In this document: positions 26,373-38,852 of the stretch, in pieces
Layout of the letters: every line of letters begins with the position of its first letter
Numbering within the stretch: position 1 is the first letter of the stretch
Origin: Motacilla alba alba
Lineage: Eukaryota > Chordata > Aves > Passeriformes > Motacillidae
NCBI RefSeq assembly: GCF_015832195.1
Contig: NC_052017.1
Span: forward strand, 48,251,652-48,315,651
Direction: 5' to 3'
Length of the DNA stretch: 64,000 nt
Made by a program: the position numbers and the translations under genes
Notes under the pieces: model-generated
What the model saw: only the letters and a program-made list of their open reading frames with translations
The model's database searches: none
What the model was told of the DNA's origin: nothing

Positions 26373-29300
26373 TGCATAATAGAAAGATTAAACGATGTAT
26401 CATCATTTCAAAAGCACACATCTGAAACAAATGCCATCTACAGTCTCCACTCTATTTGCTGAGCAGAGGAGAGAAAAGAAGGAAAAAAAAAAGTGGAAAA
26501 CTCCTTTGACAAAGGTCTTGCTTTTCTCTATGGCTGAGGAGAAAAGAAGACATTATCACCAGAAAAATTGTACAAATATTAACAGTCCAATGATTGCTAC
26601 ATTTTCAAGTTGATGAGGTCAGGATAGATTGACCTAATAGAACTGGTAGGTCCAGACTCATCCTGTTTTGTCTCAGTTCACTTTTTTCGAGGGAGGCCAG
26701 GACAATGAGCCTTCTTACATGAGTCTCAAAGGTAAACCCCTAAAAATCACAGCATTTTTGTGCACACAACGGCTACTTGCAGCTTCTAAAGTCTAGTTTC
26801 CAGTACAACTATTGAAGTCCACATTTACATCTCCTATTGCTGGTATCTACTCCAAATCTGGGTTTGGGTTTTTTGATTTGCTTTTATTTTAGAGAAAATT
26901 CCTTCTGTGTATTTTTTCAAGTAAAGAGTGTGTCCCACACAAACTGATAGAGCAGGCTGTAATCTTTCTGTGCATCTACACTGTGCACTTGCTGTGCTTC
27001 AGGAGATATGACATGGGCTCAGCTGGGAAGTCTAGGTCTCAGACTGGGTCTTGGCAAGTCTGCTTGTAGTGGTGTATGACTCACCCAGTATCTCAGAGAC
27101 AGCAGCCACAGGGAGGACGATGGATATGGCCACAAGCTCTGCCCCTCACTTCGGATGTGCCATTTCAAGAGATACAGACACTATGAAACAGCATGCACAG
27201 GCAATGCCTAACATAAACCAACACTATCAGAGGTGCCTAAGAAAGCAATGGCTGGAGGTTTAGGTATGAAATGGATTGGCAATAGATATTAATCTTTTCA
27301 AATTCTAGGTGTACACCAATTTGGTAGTTCCACAGCCAGGCTTCTCAGTCTTCCCAGCCTTCCTGGCTAAGACAGGATTTTAATGTTGCTTTTTTCTCTG
27401 TGCTCTCAGTGCTTTTATCCACTCCTTTTTTCTCCTGCACTCTTGGGTTACTAAATATATTATACTGAGAATGGAAGCACCAGTAGTGAACAAGAGCAAT
27501 TACTAAAACATGATGGCTAAGGAGTTTCTTCTTATACAGGAGACAAGTTTTTAAATAGTTGGTACAGTTGTAATAGATGACCTGCCCACATGCTGCAGCC
27601 ACAATGTCAGGAGAGACAGATGACCAACACACAATGTAAACATACATTTATAAATTGAGCTATAAACAAGATCTGAGATGCAAACCTTTAACAGCAAAAA
27701 AAAAAAAAATTAATTTTTCATGCATTTAAGGATGAATTAATATTTATTAACTCTCTCCAAATATTTGTTTAGTACCTTCAAACCAGCACAGATTTTTACA
27801 TGTTAAAATAAGAAGCAAAAGTCAAATTAAAAGAATTTGCTGGCAAGCTAAACAAACCCCTCAAAGATATTAATACTCAAACATTCTTTCTTCAAATAAT
27901 TTGGGGACAAAAAAACCCCAACAACCTGGATTTAATTTTAGTATTTTCTAGGCAAATGTTTTAAGTAACAACAAAGGACTTTGGAACTGGAGAACAGCTC
28001 CTGGAAAGAAAGAAAAAGTTTTGAACTCATAACAGCTGAGAAGTGGTTAAGTAGAAATTTATTGAAACACAATTGAATTGATGCTGTGCACAATGCAGCA
28101 TGAAATAAGGGACTGAGAGGAAGCAGGCGTATTAAGGAATTAAGAGTTTCCATTACAGGCTCACATCAGCGCATATCAAAGATTTATCTTCCTCCAGAAA
28201 TTTTGCTCCCAAGCATGTTCATATTGCTTAGTATGAAAACAAAACAAAACAAACCCAAAAAAAACCCCAAAGAAATCCAAACAAACCCTGCTTCAAAAAT
28301 ACTTATTTTAATATTCTCTCTCCCATATGTATCTCAGGCAATAGTAAATATAATCAAGTTACATTAGTCTAGAACAGCAAACATATTACTTATAGAACTG
28401 TTGTTTCTGCTAAGTACCAGAGACATAGGATCATGCATTAGTATTATTAAACAGAAAAATACTTTCAATACTTCCTTTCCTAACACTCCTTCAGAATGCA
28501 GCTGCCACTTCCCAGCTTTGTTTTCTGACATCCACATATCTCCTCTACCCTCTGTTCCACATGTAAAATAGTTTCAGGGCTGGCTCTGGACCAAGATACT
28601 TGTCAGGCCATCTCTCCACTATCTCAGATAATAAACACAGGCTCCTTTATCTTAGTTTCTCCAGCAACAACATAGAAACAGAAAGAAGCAAGAATACTAA
28701 CATTGGGCTAGGCAACATTAATTATAAGGTACAAAACCTGCTGAGAGGAAGGAAGCACATTCCAGAAAGAACCCACATATGCTTCATAACTGGAATAAAC
28801 ACAGCATATCCCAAAGCTACTTGCAAACGGAGCCAAATCTGAACACAAAAAAATACATCCATTCAGCAGCATGCAATTTCTTTTTCAATTTAAGGATTGT
28901 GTCCTTGCTGATGAAATTTTCTAATTCAAGGTACTTGATTAAAATTCTGTGACTAACACATGCTTAGATTAGCAGCTCAACTGCATGCAAGGTGTTCTTC
29001 AAAGCAGATTTGGATAGATGTATCTATATTGCATTATGGATGCTGTTGCCAGACACTAGCAATAGCTCCCATTTAGAGCTTGTGCGTCAGTCAAGCGCTT
29101 ATTAAAAGGTGAGACCGTTTGGGGAATTTTTCTTCAGTGACAACAAACCAGTGCACTTTCAATTTCTCCAAATAGGTTTATTTTCCCAGTTAGACTCTGT
29201 GACTTTATTGCTTCAGAAAATATAACATTCTCCAGTGTTTCGACAAATGATACCACGTATCCCACCTGCTCCCACAGGTACTGAAGCCTGATGTACAGAC

Positions 29301-30036
29301 CAACTGAAAAATGTCAGGAAAGCAAGACGAACTGAAGAGACCTCACATCATCACCTGATATGTTGCCCATATCAAAAAAGTACATGTGGCAACTGCTGGT
29401 GTGGCTTCCCAGCAGTACCAAATCCTAATGGCTACAGAAGGGCACAGGTAAGGCACAGTCAATACAGATACTATCAGAAGCATACCCAGATCTTACCATG
29501 AGGGTAGATGGATGAGATGGAAACCTGCTTAAATAGATTCATTCCCTGTGTATTGCATGCACACAAATTTCTTACTTCCCTTTTAAATTGGCATAAGGCA
29601 TAGAAATTAGAGCAGTCCTGGAGACAGCTTTTTCGGACACAAAGCTTCATGTAGCAGACGCAAAGTAATCCTCTCTCACTGACAGGCTCTCATCCAGTTT
29701 AGCTCACCATGTATTTCTGAAAGAGGTCCATTACCACTTGCTGAGAGAGACCGCTCACAGGGGCATTTTTCCTCACAGTCTGTGTAGATTGTGATGTAAA
29801 ACTGGATAAATCATCGTGACATTGAGTTGTGACAGCTGCTTCAAAATTCCTTTCTATACCATCAAAATGCTTTGAAGCAAGAGCCCCTGGTCTGATCTGA
29901 AGATAGTGCCACACAGCTTTCAAAAACTATATCAGACTCGCAATAACCCTGACTCAACTTTTGCCTCACATACCTGGTGCTCAGGGTCTGCTACAGCAAA
30001 CCTCCACAACCAATGACATGCTGCTTGTAATCTGCC
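26373..30036. other. No gene seen
   Basis: Contains an A-run at 27695-27709, an A/C tract at 28228 and short A/C patches near 27908. Otherwise it is unique sequence. Confidence 0.65.
28228..28288 (+). repeat. A-rich tract with C clusters
   Basis: About 60 bp almost free of T and low in G: AAAACAAAACAAAACAAACC, then AAAAAAAACCCC and AAACAAACCC. It includes three near-perfect AAAAC units. Confidence 0.9.
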
Positions 30037-30066
30037 TCTTAGGTAAACATTAATGTTTACCTAAGA
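30037..30066. repeat. Perfect 30-bp palindrome with two GTAAACA sites
   Basis: The left half TCTTAGGTAAACATT is followed immediately by its exact reverse complement AATGTTTACCTAAGA, with no loop. Each arm contains GTAAACA, the core bound by forkhead (FOX) proteins, so the palindrome is also a head-to-head forkhead pair. A 15-bp exact arm is very unlikely by chance in 64 kb. Just downstream the 12-mer CACATAAGCACA occurs twice (30067-30078 and 30087-30098). Function is not shown. Confidence 0.95.
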
Positions 30067-30098
30067 CACATAAGCACAAAAAAAGCCACATAAGCACA
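30067..30098. repeat. Direct repeat of CACATAAGCACA
   Basis: Two exact copies of a 12-mer, 20 bp apart from start to start, separated by AAAAAAGC. They abut the 30-bp palindrome, so the two may share a common mutational origin. Confidence 0.9.
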
Positions 30099-31631
30099 TG
30101 GAAGAAGCTTTTGGTGTATGCTTGTAAGTTTTAATTTATTTCTTAAAATACAGAGTGTGACTTGTAGCATCAGCTGAGCATTATGAATCCAAATCTACTG
30201 TCATTTTTGAGAATATCTGATTAAAATCAAGAAGTCTATAATAGCAGTCATTACTTCAATGTGGAAATTAGGGGTATTGTTAATCCTTTTCATCATGTAT
30301 CAGCTCCCTTCTAATTGGATCTATATTCATTACTGAAACTTAAATTAAAGAACAGCTATGAAAGGCTTTTGATGTCAGCTGTATATATCATGCCCTGAAT
30401 TAAGTTACAAAAATGGTTAATACATTATGTGACTCTTCAAGTACCAATTTTACTCCATTTAGTTGCACAGGTCCTGAGTACTGGCTGAGGTACTGCACTA
30501 ACACAGCAAACTTTTAGGTCGGGTAAAAGAACTCATTCCATTTGAATTGCTGAAAAATGCATGGATCAGGGCACCAAACATCCCTGAAGTCTGTTGGTTT
30601 ACAATTGATTTGTCTGCCAGATGCAGGATCTGCTCAATAAATGAGGTGTAGGGCAGGGAAGAAATAGACCCTTTCAGTTACTTCCCACCAGAAATGCCAG
30701 AAGAATACCAAGTAAAAGCTGTCTGAACTTGAGTAAATGTACTATGCCATGGCCACTGCAAACATTTTTTTCCCTGAATAAACTGTGGAAGAAAAGAAGA
30801 AGAAAGAAACAGTTTGTGCTCAGTTTCAGAAGACTTTTTTCAGAACTTCCCCTTCTGTCTCACGCAGCTTAATTTTTTCTTTTATTTTGCAGTGATCAAA
30901 AGGAAGGAGAAAAAAAAATGAAGTGTATTGTACCAGTCCCTCAGACTGTTAAAATTTTCTTCCTCCTATTTTTTTGCCATAAAGGAGTAGTACATTTATT
31001 CTCATGCCTTCAAAACCTAAAGCCCATGGCACTCTTCCTGCTTGTTCTGTGTGGCACAAAATTATGTGGGAATAGTTTTCCTTACCTTAACTAATCCAGA
31101 CTGGAGAGGCAGAAGAGGGAAGGACAGGTTGCCCTGACATTTGCTCTCTTTTGAATGCAATCCTGTTTTCCAGGTATCAACAACAAACATTTCAACTAAC
31201 TGGAGAAAAGGGATGAGCTCTTGGTATCTCACAAAGATAGATAGCATAAGGAAAGACAATGCAGCAACTGTTACAGGATGCAAGTTTGCTGCACTCTGGG
31301 CAATAACAGAGAAAAAGCTGGCAGGAAAATAGGGGGTGCAGTCCAGAAAACTGCTTCTATCTTTAGGTTGTAAACCAGTATTTCCCAGTAGAGACAGACC
31401 AGAGATCTCCTACTCGAATGAATACTTCTTTTTCTTTAGGTCAGGGTCTTTAGCTAGTGCTTAGAGGCCTCTGAAAGGGGCTCTTAAGAGCTTTAATAAG
31501 GGTACTAAAGCATGTTAAAACATGTTACACTTTAATTTCTGAATGTGGAATTACTAGACAAGGCTACCTCTCTGGAAAGGACAATTAAGTTCCTTAATCA
31601 AAAGAGCGTTTATTTTGTGCAGGTGCATTCT

Positions 31632-31663
31632 CAGAGAAGGCTGGGGCAGACCAGCCTTCTCTG
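31632..31663. repeat. GC-rich perfect hairpin, 13-bp stem
   Basis: CAGAGAAGGCTGG is followed by a six-base loop (GGCAGA) and then by the exact reverse complement CCAGCCTTCTCTG. The stem does not extend further outward, so it is too short for a microRNA precursor. A 13-bp GC-rich exact stem with a short loop is unexpected in AT-rich DNA. Confidence 0.95.
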
Positions 31664-32680
31664 GACTTTAAAACAACTTTAAAATAGTAATACACTTCTT
31701 ACAAATGGTTTATGTAAAAAAAGGAAAATCTGTACTCCCCCAGCAAGCCTGCACTATCCACTAGTAAAAAACGAACATAATTTCCAAAATGAGCATCATT
31801 TCCTTCACAAGGCTATGTCCCCTTTTCTGTCCTTATCTAGACTGCTGCAGGTTTAACCTTTCTGCATTCTCAAAACAGTGCACCTGACATTTGCTCAGCC
31901 TTTCAGAAAAGAAGCAGACAAGCCATTCAAATTTTATTTGACTAGAACAAAACCTTGAAGTAATTAATGTAAAGTAGACTAAGGGATACTTGGCTAAAGA
32001 ATAGGTATATTCCATTTACGCCAATTATCTTGGCTATAGTTCACCAGTTTGCAGTGATAAAAAGCCATTAATGAGCTTTGTCACTGATAGCATTACTTTC
32101 TAATCTTAATTCTTTTAGGATTATTAGCTTTAGAGGCACTTGAAAGAAGATAAGTTAATTTATACTAAAATGAAATTGAAAAGTAATGCTTAGATGCAGC
32201 AGTATCTACACAATAAAGTAGCTTTACAAACATTCACTTGAATAAACAGCACTAATTCACTTGTTGGCAACCACAAAGCCTTAAAAAAAACTGTGAGGAA
32301 ACAAATTTTGAATAAATCACAGTGACACATATGGAAGTAAAAAAATCAACATAAAAGTTAATCACATCCCCAGATTTTGTATTGAGTTCAATGTTTGCCT
32401 GAGCTCTCTTTGCTCTCTCTATCATGTTGAACATTTTTCCTTGGTTAGTCGTTGTGTTTCTCATGACAGTTTTTAAAAAAATTCCTCTTCCTAACTCAGC
32501 AGGAGTTAGCAGAATCCCTCTTGGGTTAGGGATTGGCATGGGGGGAACAACCCAAACCACCTTTTTTCTCCAAAAAACTCATGACAGAAATAATTCTTAT
32601 AGGGAGAGTTGGTTAGAAATGTAATTGAGATCATAAAGCAGGTAGCTGCTGGAGGCACCAGTGCAGGACATTTAAATCAG

Positions 32681-32712
32681 TGGGGTTTTTTGGGTTTTTT
32701 GGGGTTTTTTTC
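32681..32712 (+). repeat. T-rich tract with G clusters
   Basis: GGGG, six T, GGG, six T, GGGG, then seven T. It is the complement of the A/C tracts seen elsewhere, with three regularly spaced G runs. Confidence 0.92.
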
Positions 32713-33795
32713 TTGGCTGCTAGTTGAATATTTTTATTAAATGAGAAATGTCATCACTCCTAGCAACAGAGGCTTCTCTGGAGTACACCGGATGAACTTG
32801 AGGGATATTCTATCCTTATTAGCAGCAGTAATACTTACCACTAAAGGCTCTATCCAAAAAAGGCATGCAGAGTTGCTCACCAACCCCACAGTAAATTAGA
32901 CTTTAGACCACTGAATCAAAATCCAGAACAGAGATAGAGTCCTCTACAGTGGGATCTATATGTCCATATTTAAGGATCTACCAACAATTTAGACATCCCT
33001 AGGCTTGAGAAGCCTCCATACATAGTTAGTAGATATAAAAGTGAGCTGTACTTGGCAAGATTCTTTAAGTAACTGCATTATTTTAGGTCTCTTAAGACAG
33101 TCTATGAGTCCACCTACATTTATACTCTTGATTTTTGCTCTCTCCCACCTCCTTGCTCACTATACATAGTGAATTAGATATCTAAGAATAAGATTCAAAC
33201 CACATAGAGAGATTTTAAGTGGTACCCTCTGCTATCAAAAAAGGTCAATACAAGGAAGAACAGAAACAAGTAGCTTAATCAGGCTTTAGCTCTACATGCA
33301 TGTATTAATAAGCTACAGTACAGCATCTTTACTTGGGATTTACCTGGATGCTGGGTTCACAGAGCTTTTCACATTCCTGTAGGGTTTCCTGGCTTTAAGT
33401 CAAAGACAGCTGTACTTCACCTCTTCCTTTCTTGTAGAAGTGCAAACATAGCTCCAGCTGTGTTGCGGGACCAGCTTTAACTTGTTATTCACTCAGGGGC
33501 TGCCTCCTACATCAAGCTCCCTATGATCCTGCAACCTGGCAGGACATCCCAAATCAGTGCTTGGTCACAGCAAGCCTGGGAACATTCACATTAAACATCA
33601 GGGGCTTGGAGAGTTCAAGCACACTCAGAATTACATGGTACCATAACAGGAGAGATGGCTGTGAAAATGTCTTGCTAAACTAAGTAGTGAAATGATTTGC
33701 GTTAGAAAGATCTGCTTGGAAACTTCTTTGCTGCAAGGAAAGTGAGGACTTGTAAAACAATTATACAAGAAAAAGTCTTTCTACCCCCTCTCCAC

Positions 33796-33850
33796 GAAAA
33801 AAAAAAAAAAAAAGAAAAAAGAAAAAAAAAGGAAAAAAGGAGCAAGAAAT
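33796..33850 (+). repeat. Purine-only A/G-rich tract
   Basis: An A-run of 17 followed by AAAAAAG-type units up to GGAGCAAG. It is homopurine for about 45 bases. Frames across it encode only poly-Lys or poly-Phe. Confidence 0.95.
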
Positions 33851-34524
33851 GCAATAACAACACATGTAATGTGACCAGAATCCTAGCTGGACTGGCTGGC
33901 ACAATTTCTCACTTTCACTGGAAGCACAGGTGCTGTGGATGTTGAGAGAAAAGGGGGAGACGGGAATGGGTTGAGGGGCCAGATGGTTCCTTTTCTAGCT
34001 CATCATCTGGAGCTCATGTGCTCCAGCAGAAAAGAAAGAGTTGTCTTCAGGTCCTCGTTCCACTGCAGTAAATACACTCCTAACTCACAGATGTGCACTT
34101 AATTCATGACAGTGCAGAAGGTTTCACTGGCTATGTCAGAAGAGCCCTGCTGGTTCCAGGCACCACTGCAGAGGTACAACAACACCCTTCTAAAAGCAGT
34201 GCATCTGGAAAATTGAGAGGGACTGTCAATTCTGCCCAAGAGAACCACTATCAATCTTTTGCTGATAGTTTTGTTTAATACCTTGCAGAGAAAAATGGAT
34301 TCGGGGACTGGAGGAATTTTCATAGGCAAATGTCTTGTGGCTTTTTGCTTGTTAATATTCAAGACTGAAAAATAATCAAGTATTAATAAATAAGTGGATT
34401 AAAGGGGAAATGGGTATATTTGCTGCCCATATATCTTGATCAACAAGTCACTCCCTCAGTGAGAGCTACAGGGCCAGTTCCATCTTCTTTCCAAGGGCAG
34501 AAATCCTTTGACCTCAAAGTTATA

Positions 34525-34625
34525 AAACTGAAATAAAAGCAGGAGAGGTTAAAGCCTTAGTCAGGATTAGGGAAATATTCAGAACTCTATCCACATGGCT
34601 TTTGCTGTAGTATATTCTTAGAGCT
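34525..34625 (-). mobile_element. Possible MIR- or L2-like fragment
   Basis: The plus strand has AGCAGGAGAGGTTAAAGCC, TTAGTCAGGATTAGG, AATATTCAGAACTC and TTTTGCTGTAGTATATTC. This loosely follows the reverse complement of MIR/L2 tails: CACAGAGAGGTTAAGTGAC, then GGGATTCGAACCC, then TGCTCTTAACCACTA. Only scattered blocks match. Confidence 0.22.
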
Positions 34626-35070
34626 TCTGGCCAGCAGAATTTCACTGCTTCCTTCTACATGCACACAGGTAATACAGGGCTGATGATAAGGTATGGGGTT
34701 TTCAAAACTATCCAATTCAGCCACAGCCTTTGGCGTCAGCAAACCTTCTTAGCTGTTAGAGGGAGCAGAGCTGGGACAATGCTAAGCATTTCTGTAATTC
34801 CCATCTGCCCAGGAGAGGGCATGGAAACAGGAAGAGGTGAGAGGATTGACCCCTCTGTCAGGAAATAAGGGATTTCAGGCTCCAGAAATGACAGATAGAA
34901 GGTCTACCAAATTTGCCTCTTAAAGACCAGGGAAGGAAAGAAAAGCCCCTTGAAAAGTTTGCAGCTATATGCGGGCTGATGCTAGATGCAAGGGAGCTCT
35001 TTTTTAGTGTATATTAAAAGTGTGTAATTAAAAGCCCTTTAGACCCATCATTTATCTAAAAAATATTCAA

Positions 35071-35114
35071 AACAAAACACCCCAACACAGAAAATAATGA
35101 AAAACAAAACCCCA
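35071..35114 (+). repeat. A-rich tract with C clusters
   Basis: AACAAAACACCCCAACACAG and, after ten bases, AAAAACAAAACCCC. It is of the same compositional type as the other A/C tracts. Confidence 0.8.
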
Positions 35115-38100
35115 GCTATAGAAATAGAAATATGTGTTATTCTTTATTGAACTTCCTAATTATGGGTAATGATTTGTTTTTCATATTTATGAGATTACAT
35201 CACTGCATCAAGATGTTCAGCTTTGCTTTTATCTTTCTCTGGACATAGAATATATGGTTTGATCACAAATTTTGTAAAATCTACAGGAAGTACTGAAAAT
35301 TCTTTCTTTTTTTAAATTCCTTGTCATAATTAAATACAAAGTGCAGATAAAAATTAATTTTGGACAAAAAGTATAATTAATTAAATCTGTACTTTTAGTT
35401 GCCTAGTTTCCCCTCTACTTTTTTTTTGCTGAAGAATACCTTCATCAGTCTCTGTCTGCTCTTCTCTAACTTGATGCAAATTTGACAAAGTAGCAGAAAT
35501 CATAACAAGAGTTACTTTTCTGAAAATTTCATACAAATTATATCTGTATGGATTGAGAAGAGAGCCTGGTGAGTTCTTCCCAGAAAGAAAAGGGCTCCAG
35601 CATGAACTGAGCCGTCATCTGTTGTGTGTGACCTCCCAATATCTACACAGTAATTTTCCTACTAAGTGCCTTGTCAGCACATGCAACTCTCAGCTCTGAC
35701 CCCTCTACCCACAGCTTTTCTTGCTCAGTGGGTGATCAGGGGACATGAGAATGAACCGAGAGAGCAGAGCCCTGAGAAGCCAGGCAGGAGCCCCTGCAGT
35801 GGGTAGGAGCCCAGGGGCTGGTGTGTAAAAGCACAGAGAGGTTGGCATTTCCAGTTTTGCTCCTCAGGAATGAGGGTTGTTTGGGAGATTTTTCCTGCTG
35901 CTTAAAAAGACATTTCTGTCCTATTTGAGGGCTCTTGCTCCTTTCTAAGCGGTGCAGGGCACTGTGGGATTTGTGTACATGTATGTCATTCATTGACTGC
36001 TCAACACAGTAGGACAAAATAAAACGTTTGCTTCTGTGCATGGCTTACATGTTGCTTATATGAACCCTACCATTGGGACTAACTCAAAGCGTTTAAAATG
36101 TAGCAGTCTGGGAGCCACAGATATGGCTTTAGTGGAGAGCATTCAAAAACAGTGGTTAGTCCTGATTCTCTAATGAGGGCTCAAGTCTTCTTTACAACCA
36201 GGAAAGCAGATCTAGGAAACATCATGTGCCAGGACTACCTTGGTTGCATCTGCCCTACAAGTAAACAGAGAAATTTAACTTTAGGGGCATCAACAACCTG
36301 GCAATTTTCACTGAACTTTAGCTGAAGATAAATCTTTTGGCTAGAAACTTGGCTAGAAAATGAAAACAAATGCACTTTGATTCAAAGCTGAACAGTCTCT
36401 TCAGTCAGCTGCATCAGACCTTTTTTTTCTCTCTGGCCACAGAACAAACCTGAAACTGTACAAAGATTATTTTCTTTTCCTTGAGGGAAGAAGTCTCAGA
36501 TTAAGTAATAATCAATACCAGACAGTAAATAAACCAATCTCTTAATGGATTGCAGAGGGACTTCAGAGGTTTTTGTGCTGCATGGCAGCCACTACCAAAA
36601 GAGCAGGCAATCGTCTTTAAAGAGTGGAGACAAAATGTCTGTGCCAAAGGAAGGTCACACTCAACAACAAGAATACATGCTAAATCTTAGAAAGCCTAAA
36701 AGCAGCTGAGGTAGTAGGATGGATGATTCTCTCTTTAACTGGACAATGCATCTTGAAGAATGTTTGCCACTGCTCTGCTGTACAAAAAACATTGCAATTC
36801 CCAAAGTCAGACCTAAAGAAAGAAACAGCCAACAATAATACAGAGATCCATATGCTACAGCTTAACATTTTTTAAGAAGATCCTAGAGGATTCAGAAATA
36901 AACTTTCTGCTGGTGAAAAGCAGTCTGAGGCAGTGCTGATGATCTGATACAATGCAGATTTATCTGTATTTGCAGAATAGAAACAGTTGTCTCAGAAACA
37001 AAGGATTAGTGACCAATTGCATCAAAACATAATCTAATCACAAATGTCTAATATTAATGGCACTAACATTCTTAAAATTGTATCCCAGTCAGATCAGATC
37101 ACATAATTTGCTACCCCTTGTATTCTCCTTTTACACCTTTGTTCCCTCCCAAGATCTTCTTCCTTGCCATCTTAACTCCCTTCCTAATAAACAGCCAGCG
37201 TCTCTTTGCCCTTTCCAATGGGCCCAGTTTGGCTGATTTTAAACTCTTATCTGATTGTGACATGGTAGTGTTACAGACATTTCAGTCTTGGTCAGCAGTT
37301 CTGTTATAAGCGGCTACCCCACATTTTGTTTTACATGCAATGTCTCTCTTGGCTTCTGCTTCTCAGTAACTGGAAGCCATGTCTGGCCTTTTGTCAGCGC
37401 AACTCAACAACTTCTGTGATTTAGTTCTTTATCCGTATTATGGATGTATCTTTTCTAATGCCAATTTCCTGCCTCGTCCATTCAGACAAGTGGACAGTGG
37501 ACGTCCCTTCATTTAAGCACCTGATTTCAGATGAAGGCATTCAAGTAATACTGATGTAAAATTAGGCAAGCAGACAAATAACAGCATAACCACACACCCC
37601 CTCTAAACACTTCTCTTAACCTCTGTCTCCTCACCAAAACAAAGTGTAGTTCCTGTTATGCCCCAAAGTGAAATAGAGAATAAATCTCAAGATTATTCCA
37701 CCATTCAGTTATACTCTTCTTCAACTTACTCCATCAATTTCTTCTTCTTAGAAAGTCTCTACTTTTCACGTTCTCAGACTATTTACTCAAAAATAAACTG
37801 AGACAAAGATAGCTGGAGTCCATAAGACACAAAAAGTGTATTCCTATCCCCCATATTCTTATAACAGTTTTGCTGTTGTGGTTCCATGGAAAACAGTCAT
37901 GGGGTTCCTGTGGCTGCTATCCATATAACAACATTCAGCAGCTGCTGTCCACCTGTGCCAAATACCCAATGAAACCACACCTTCTTGGAAATAAAAACGA
38001 AATGCATTCACGAAGAGAAGCAGCAGTAGATCCCATCTCTGGACCTGGGCTGAAGAGTTGCAAGAAGAGGTGATAGTTTGAAAGCCAATAAGCTATAAAG

Positions 38101-38720
38101 GTATTTTGTCTGAGTTTCATTTTCTCCTTTCTCCACGCAGTGGTCTACAAGAAGAAAAGCGCTGTTTTTCTTGATTAAACTAGAGTAGTTGAGCTTTCAT
38201 TGGTGAGTGCCTATCTCATGCCCTAAATAGACTATCATTCAAGCCTGGAGATTTTATTCTGATGAATTACACTATGAATGTGAAAAATGGAAAGTAACAG
38301 TCAGGAGCTGCTTTCCCACTATATCTTGTTGAGTTGCACTGATTGGTTGCTCAAAAGCAAAATCTGTTTAAGAAATCAAAACAAAATAGTGCAAATGAAA
38401 TAATCCGAGGAGAGACAAGAGGAGCTTAAAATTCACAGTCTATCCATTCTGTATACTTTGGATTCAAATGTTAAAAGAAATAAAATCCACTTCTGGCTAC
38501 AAGTGATGCATGACTGAGATGTGCTCTAAATTAAAAGCTTTGGATTTGATAAACTGCATAACGATGTCATGAATATTTAGAAGTACTACCACTTTTAGCA
38601 GGGGGAAGAAATCTCCATGATAGCATGCCCTTCAGCTCTCATGGTGCTAAACCAAAAAAATCATGGATTATAAAACTATTCATTAAGCTTAGGATAAAAC
38701 TGAAATCTCTAAATCAGGCA

Positions 38721-38816
38721 ATTTTTCTTTTGTGGTGTTTTGGGTTTTTTGGGGGGGTCTTTTTGTTGTTGTTTTTGGGGCTCTTTTGTTTTATTTTGGT
38801 GGGTTTTTTGTTGGTT

Positions 38817-38848
<32 letters not shown>

Positions 38849-38852
38849 TTTG
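38721..38852 (+). repeat. Long T/G tract ending in (TTTTG)n
   Basis: About 130 bp made almost only of T and G. It contains GGG, a run of seven G (38751-38757), GGGG and GGG, separated by T-rich loops, and ends in four to five TTTTG units. The G runs could support a quadruplex on the plus strand, with one loop near 19 bases. Hydrophobic frames across it (Phe, Val, Gly, Leu) are composition artefacts. Confidence 0.93.

Larger units (their letters stand above)
30099..33795. other. No gene seen; two inverted repeats nearby
   Basis: Unique AT-rich DNA. The 30100-30480 and 31990-32240 parts are rich in ATTA/TAAT-type motifs and poor in simple repeats. The GC-rich hairpin at 31632 and the T/G tract at 32681 are listed separately. 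Confidence 0.6.
33851..38720. other. No gene seen
   Basis: Unique sequence. A GC-richer patch at 35570-36010 carries a 101-codon minus frame without domain likeness. A let-7-like 12-mer at 36707 was rejected as a microRNA. Confidence 0.62.

Noticed and set aside
36707..36728. TGAGGTAGTAGG, identical to the first 12 bases of mature let-7, continuing with GATGGATGATT-like similarity
   Set aside because: No let-7 star sequence or any complementary arm lies within 80 bases on either side, so no precursor hairpin forms. A 12-base match is plausible by chance given the many known microRNAs.
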